35,144 bases of DNA from Bacillota bacterium (GTDB taxonomy: Bacteria; Bacillota; Clostridia; Christensenellales; Borkfalkiaceae). Under the pieces are notes generated by a model that had not been told where the DNA came from, did not search any database, and saw nothing but the letters and a program-made list of their open reading frames with translations. Made by a program: the position numbers and the translations under genes. Positions 31,809 to 35,144 of the stretch are shown in pieces (the stretch's first letter is position 1; the number at the start of each line of letters is the position of its first letter). The DNA lies in contig JAEYEN010000002.1 of assembly GCA_023403375.1 (NCBI GenBank), positions 1-35,144 of the forward strand, written 5' to 3'.

Positions 31809-32544
31809 CTTTTTTAGCCCTTGACGATAATATAATTTTAGCCGCCACCATAAAATCGCCTTTTGATTGTTCCATTAAAATTTTTAATTGTTCGTCAGAC
31901 AAATCTTTGAATTTAATCATCTCGCCACTCTTCATCGGTGCGGTTAAATTCTCCGCTTCGGTCAGTGTCATTACTCTTTCTTTTTCGTCGGTTTTGGGTG
32001 GTATTTTGTCCGTTTGTTGTTGTTTTTTACTTAACGCATACACTTGCTTTTCCGTGTCTTTTAAGATTTCGTTTATAATAAGTTCTGTAATGTTGCCGTA
32101 TTCGTCATAATCTATCTTTTTGACCTTCCACCCGCTTGGAACGGGAACGGTTTTTCCGTTAACTTCTTTTAGAGCGCAAGCCACGATTAAGTTTTTAGCC
32201 GTATATAATTCTCTGCCGATACCCCAATTTGTCCCCGCTCGCTTAAAACTATCGCTGGCTAAACCTTTCTCTGCTTCCGTAAGACTTTCTGTACCCGTGT
32301 CTTCTTTCCATACCCATTCTTTTTTTTCGTCGTCGTAAATGCCTATTGCACAATTTGCGTTATCCCGACTATGTTTTCTCTGCCAATTCAAAGCGCCCAC
32401 TGTTTCGTCCAAAATTTGCATGTCTACCCGCGCGTCTTTGTACAATAAAAGGGATACACCTTGAAAGTTCTGCGTCTTGATTATTCGTCCAACTCTTACG
32501 TCTATTTCGTCCGCTCTTAATCTTCTGAATTTTAAGTCTTTCAT
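31801..32544 (-). CDS. Rad52/Sak-type single-strand annealing protein
   Basis: 247 residues. The N-terminal half matches the Rad52/Sak-type phage annealing family: ADEIDVRVG, SLLLYKDARVDMQILDETVG, ALNWQRKHS, TESLTEAEKGLASDSFKRAG, TNWGIGRELYTA. The C-terminal third is helical and charged, and includes the partner-binding part. It supplies homologous annealing during phage replication or mosaic recombination, which may matter for shuffling the module cassettes. Confidence 0.88.
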   Translation of the reverse strand: MKDLKFRRLRADEIDVRVGRIIKTQNFQGVSLLLYKDARVDMQILDETVGALNWQRKHSRDNANCAIGIYDDEKKEWVWKEDTGTESLTEAEKGLASDSFKRAGTNWGIGRELYTAKNLIVACALKEVNGKTVPVPSGWKVKKIDYDEYGNITELIINEILKDTEKQVYALSKKQQQTDKIPPKTDEKERVMTLTEAENLTAPMKSGEMIKFKDLSDEQLKILMEQSKGDFMVAAKIILSSRAKKDE

Positions 32545-32555
32545 TTCGTACCCCC

Positions 32556-33059
32556 TTATTTTATTTGAATATTTTTCGCTTCTTCTAAGTGCGCTCCGTT
32601 TACATGCGCGCCACTCAATATTGCTTTTTTAATCTTTGTTGCGTCCGGTTTTTTTATCATCGTTACATTTATGTATTCGTCCGGCAATAGACTTTCGTCA
32701 TCGACTATTGTCTTTATGCTTTTTCGAAAAGTTATAACCGCCGAAACACCTTCTATTTTCTCTTTGCATAAACGCTGACACGCTTCCGACAGCGAATGTT
32801 CCAACCGCTCGGACACGTTCTCCGCTTTCTTTTTAAGCGCCTGTAAGCGTTCTATCTCGTCCTTTATCTCCTGAACATTACGCTTAAACCTTCTTTGAAC
32901 GGTAGCGACCGCAATCGCTTTTTTGTCAAATTCTTCTTCTTTTACTTGTAACGCATTTGCAATGTCTATATTAACTTCTCCCGTATCTTCATCGATACTG
33001 TCGGATAGCGCTTTATATAATTGCTCAACGTCGCTTGTCAAACAATATAAATTACTCAC
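32556..33059 (-). CDS. Gp157-like phage protein
   Basis: 167 residues from GTG at 33059 (SNLYCLTSDVEQLYKALSDS), with GAAGGAAG ahead of it. An ATG 48 bp upstream adds a basic stretch not expected in the family. It shows the family's coiled-coil middle (RRFKRNVQEIKDEIERLQAL) and the FRKSIKTIVDDESLLPDEYI segment, followed by KPDATKIKKAIL. Gp157-type proteins occur in Firmicutes phage early regions, near SSAP and SSB genes. Confidence 0.82.
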   Translation of the reverse strand: MSNLYCLTSDVEQLYKALSDSIDEDTGEVNIDIANALQVKEEEFDKKAIAVATVQRRFKRNVQEIKDEIERLQALKKKAENVSERLEHSLSEACQRLCKEKIEGVSAVITFRKSIKTIVDDESLLPDEYINVTMIKKPDATKIKKAILSGAHVNGAHLEEAKNIQIK

Positions 33060-33174
33060 TTTCTTTCTTCCTTCTTTTGTTAATGGCGGTATTATTTTAA
33101 GTCGCATACCGCTGACCCGACTTTCCCAAAATGAGAGTGTTTATGTTTGTACACCAACAATACGGTATTGCTAA

Positions 33175-33465
33175 TTATTTCTTTGCTAATTCTTCTAAAT
33201 TATCTAAATATACAGGTTCTCCTTCCGGAATAAAATATTCCACAACACGTCTTTCTCTCTGAAAACGGTCAGAAACCGTCGTCCACCGCGTCTTTATATT
33301 TACGCCTCTTTGTTTCAGTCCCCATATTCTTGCCGGAGATTGAAGTATTCCTAAATCTTTAATTGCTTGCAAAGTAGTAATACTGCCGTTCTCGAATATG
33401 TATTCAAGTATCCTTCGTTCTTGCGTTCCGTCTTTGATATATACGGAATTAACATTTGTATTCAT
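33175..33465 (-). CDS. HTH_39-type DNA-binding protein
   Basis: 96 residues from ATG at 33465, with AAGGGG upstream. It contains a winged-helix motif (RILEYIFENGSITTLQAIKD then LGILQSPARIWGLKQRGVNI), close to the phage HTH_39 pattern. It may regulate the early operon. It overlaps the end of the 60-residue frame at 33449-33631. Confidence 0.8.
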   Translation of the reverse strand: MNTNVNSVYIKDGTQERRILEYIFENGSITTLQAIKDLGILQSPARIWGLKQRGVNIKTRWTTVSDRFQRERRVVEYFIPEGEPVYLDNLEELAKK

Positions 33466-33631
33466 TTGCTTTCCCCTTGTGAATTTGCCGTTTAGCAAAT
33501 TTTTCGTGTTTTTTCATTTGTAAAAACTCATAAACCGTAATATCTGAATAATTACGGCTGCATAAAAGTTTTAACTCCTTGGTTATATTTTTAATTTTTT
33601 TGCAAAATACAATCGTTGTTTTATTTTTCAT
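33449..33631 (-). CDS. Hypothetical 60-residue basic protein (uncertain)
   Basis: Frame starting MKNKTTIVFCKKIKNITKEL, basic, with no clear ribosome-binding site. It overlaps the HTH gene by 17 bp. It may be a real early protein or start later at MKKHEKFAKRQIHKGKANEY. Support is weak. Confidence 0.4.
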   Translation of the reverse strand: MKNKTTIVFCKKIKNITKELKLLCSRNYSDITVYEFLQMKKHEKFAKRQIHKGKANEYKC

Positions 33632-33667
33632 TTGTAAACGTGAAATCTCAAAAAAGCATTGTAAAAT

Positions 33668-33832
33668 TTAATTTTTTTCCTTGCTTTTTGCGATGTAGTC
33701 CCGTATAGCAAAGCGAATTATATCGCTAATTGCTACTTCCTTTTCATTTGCAATCTTGGTTAAATCGGTTTGTGTTTTTTCTGGGACATAAGCCCCGACG
33801 CAAACTTTTTTTGCTGGTTGTCTTTCGTTCAT
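33668..33832 (-). CDS. Ribbon-helix-helix-like protein, first gene of the phage early operon
   Basis: 54 residues (MNERQPAKKVCVGAYVPEKT, then SDIIRFAIRDYIAKSKEKN in part), with AAGGAG ahead of ATG. The pattern, a basic strand followed by helices, is typical of ribbon-helix-helix regulators. It is the gene nearest spoIVA and may control early transcription. Confidence 0.75.
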   Translation of the reverse strand: MNERQPAKKVCVGAYVPEKTQTDLTKIANEKEVAISDIIRFAIRDYIAKSKEKN

Positions 33833-33853
33833 TTTAATCTCCTTATAAAAAAA

Positions 33854-33878
33854 ATCGGCTTGTTGTCAACAAACCGAT
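33854..33878 (-). terminator. Terminator-like hairpin ahead of the phage early operon
   Basis: ATCGGTTTGTTG and CAACAAGCCGAT on the minus strand form a 12-bp stem with one G-U pair and a tiny loop, followed by eight T. It lies 20 bp upstream of the RHH gene start codon, so it ends transcription coming from spoIVA, or acts as an attenuator of the early operon. Confidence 0.75.
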
Positions 33879-33886
33879 ATAATCAA

Positions 33887-33929
33887 TGTCGAATTTTAAG
33901 AGAAAATCAATAGGTTTGTCGAATTTTAA
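33887..33929. repeat. 13-bp direct repeat at the prophage edge
   Basis: TGTCGAATTTTAA occurs at 33887-33899 and again at 33917-33929, 30 bp apart. The second copy is part of the 12-bp-stem hairpin behind spoIVA. It could be an operator pair or part of an attachment region. A similar but not identical sequence lies at 27570-27582. Confidence 0.6.
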
Positions 33930-33940
33930 CAAACCTATTG
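33908..33940 (-). terminator. Hairpin behind spoIVA, likely its transcription end
   Basis: CAATAGGTTTGT and ACAAACCTATTG form a perfect 12-bp stem with a 9-base loop, 17 bp past the spoIVA stop. The following sequence (ATTTTCTC) is only modestly T-rich. The stem works in both directions. Confidence 0.6.
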
Positions 33941-33957
33941 TAAAACAACACGGAAAC

Positions 33958-35144
33958 TTACAATAAAATGCAAATCATGCCGCCTTTATTTTCGTTTACC
34001 ATACGGGTAAGGGTTTTGCGCATTTTAAGTCTTGCGTCTTTGGGCATTGCCGAAAGTTTGGATTCCAAGCCGTCCTTAACAAGGTCGTGAAGCGATTTGC
34101 CGAAAATGTTGGTATCCCAAAGTTCGGACGGATTGCTCTCGTACTGTTCCATAAGAGAATTTACTATATCTTCGCCCTGTTTTTCAGTCCCGACGTAGGG
34201 AGAAACTTCCGTGCTTACGTCTACTTTCATTATATGAAGGCTGGGTGCGGCGGCTTTAAGTTTAACGCCGTATCTGCCGCCCTGTTTTACGAGTTGCGGC
34301 TCGTCTAAAACCATTTCGTCGATAGTCGGAGCGACCACGCCGTAGCCGTTATCTATTGCGTCTTTAAGCGCGTCTTTGATTTTCAGATATTCCTTTCTCG
34401 AACCCGCAAAAGATTTTACAAAATTCATCAACTCGTAATCGTTTTCTATTTTATCGCCGCATTCTTCCGAAAGCACTTTATAGAACAAGCCGTCTTTTGC
34501 TTTAACGCAATAATCCGAAACGCCTTCGCCCGTTTTAAGTTCGCAAAGTTCGGCGGGCATAAAGTCGGGATTGTCGGTAAAACAAGCGGTCAGTTCGCCG
34601 TAATCTTTCATTTTAGACATGTTCTGGGAGCCTTGTTTAATGCCGTCTAAAAGTTCTTCTATAAAAGGATTGTCAAGCGGAAGAGCGCGCATCCATTTAG
34701 GAATATCCACGTTAAACGAGCACATCGGAAATTCCAGCAAAACTTTTTCTATAATCGCGCCTATGTCTGCGGAAGAAATCTGCGCGACGTTAACCGTTAC
34801 CACCGAAACGCCGTATCTTGCTTCCATATCGGAGGCAAGTTTTTGCGTTTTGTCGTCTTCGGGATTTGCACAGTTAAGCACTATAACGAAAGGCTTTTTT
34901 AAACTTATAAGTTCGTTTATTACTTTTTCTTCCGCTCTGACGTAGTTCTCTCTGGGAATTTCGCCGAAACTTCCGTCCGTCGTTACCACAACGCCTATTG
35001 TAGAATATTCTTTAATGACTTTCTCGGTGCCTATTTCGGCAGCCTTGTCAAAAGGAATTTCTTTGTCGTCCCACGGGGTTTTAACAAGCCGCGGTTTACC
35101 GTCTTCGGTATTGCCGCCTGCCCCGTCTACCATATATCCTACGC
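33958..35144 (-). CDS. spoIVA: Stage IV sporulation protein A, 5' end outside window
   Basis: The C-terminal 395 residues of SpoIVA, the ATPase that builds the base of the spore coat around the forespore. Visible are the GTPase-like VGYMVDGAGGNTEDGKPRLV-type segment at the edge, then TTDGSFGEIPRENYVRAEEK, PFVIVLNCANP, the family's C-terminal domain with SKMKDYGELT and the end MICILL. The Walker A motif lies outside the window. Its presence shows an endospore-forming host. The prophage begins just past its 3' end. Confidence 0.96.
   Translation of the reverse strand, partial: VGYMVDGAGGNTEDGKPRLVKTPWDDKEIPFDKAAEIGTEKVIKEYSTIGVVVTTDGSFGEIPRENYVRAEEKVINELISLKKPFVIVLNCANPEDDKTQKLASDMEARYGVSVVTVNVAQISSADIGAIIEKVLLEFPMCSFNVDIPKWMRALPLDNPFIEELLDGIKQGSQNMSKMKDYGELTACFTDNPDFMPAELCELKTGEGVSDYCVKAKDGLFYKVLSEECGDKIENDYELMNFVKSFAGSRKEYLKIKDALKDAIDNGYGVVAPTIDEMVLDEPQLVKQGGRYGVKLKAAAPSLHIMKVDVSTEVSPYVGTEKQGEDIVNSLMEQYESNPSELWDTNIFGKSLHDLVKDGLESKLSAMPKDARLKMRKTLTRMVNENKGGMICILL

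Larger units (their letters stand above)
4300..33880 (-). mobile_element. Tailed-phage prophage, single-strand gene order, possibly incomplete
   Basis: A continuous minus-strand set of phage genes runs from early recombination and replication functions through terminase, portal, MuF, capsid, connectors, tail and fibres. The right boundary lies in the short gap after spoIVA (33.84-33.95 kb). The left boundary is at or beyond the terminator at 4307-4340; the small genes at 3.5-4.1 kb may also belong. I found no integrase, CI-type repressor, DnaB/DnaC-type helicase pair, endolysin or long tape measure, and no matching att direct repeat at the two ends. Confidence 0.85.

Noticed and set aside
32556..33107. 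Longer start for the Gp157-like gene at 33107
   Set aside because: The GTG at 33059 has a better ribosome-binding site and gives the N-terminus expected for the family.

Overview
The window looks like part of the chromosome of a spore-forming, AT-rich Firmicute, probably an uncultured Clostridia-type gut bacterium. The right edge holds the end of the core sporulation gene spoIVA. The left edge holds an ArsR-regulated heavy-metal P-type ATPase operon. Between them lies a tailed-phage prophage, roughly 4.3-33.9 kb, with all its genes on the minus strand, so it reads from right to left. An IS481-like transposase gene and a small block with convergent promoters sit between the metal operon and the prophage. 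No tRNA, rRNA or CRISPR array was seen.

Phage order, in the direction of transcription. Early genes (33.8-28.7 kb): a ribbon-helix-helix protein, an HTH protein, a Gp157-like protein, a Rad52/Sak-type annealing protein, a NinB-like protein, a Cys/His HNH-like protein, SSB, a replication-type protein, several small proteins and an ArpU/RinA-like late activator. Next come a terminator and an extended -10 promoter, then an accessory block (28.6-25.7 kb). Packaging and head genes follow (25.6-17.0 kb): small and large terminase, portal, MuF-type minor head protein with a toxin-like C-terminus, acidic scaffold candidate, capsid. Then connectors and tail (17.0-10.5 kb), a receptor-binding/fibre region (10.5-6.6 kb), and three membrane or secreted proteins where lysis genes usually lie (6.6-4.4 kb), closed by a strong terminator.

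The most interesting feature is a family of four proteins that share one ~62-residue N-terminal module. Each joins it to a different C-terminal domain: a JAB/MPN-like domain with an HNHPSG motif, a GNAT-like domain, a possible nuclease domain in a truncated copy, and a domain of unknown function. Three copies lie just upstream of the terminase genes. One lies inside the tail genes, possibly splitting a tail gene. Two copies are about 97% identical over 200 bp of DNA although 13 kb apart. Each is followed by a small, overlapping or abutting ORF. Each intact copy is preceded by the same leader: a promoter-like sequence whose predicted start site falls at the foot of a terminator-type hairpin. 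Together with the MuF protein carrying a toxin-like tail and followed by a small Cys-rich ORF, this suggests a phage-borne, recombining effector/toxin cassette system, perhaps delivered with the virion. That function is inference.

The prophage lacks a recognisable integrase, CI-type repressor, DnaB-type helicase, endolysin and long tape-measure protein. It is either incomplete at its left end, where the IS lies, or it uses unrecognised versions of these genes.
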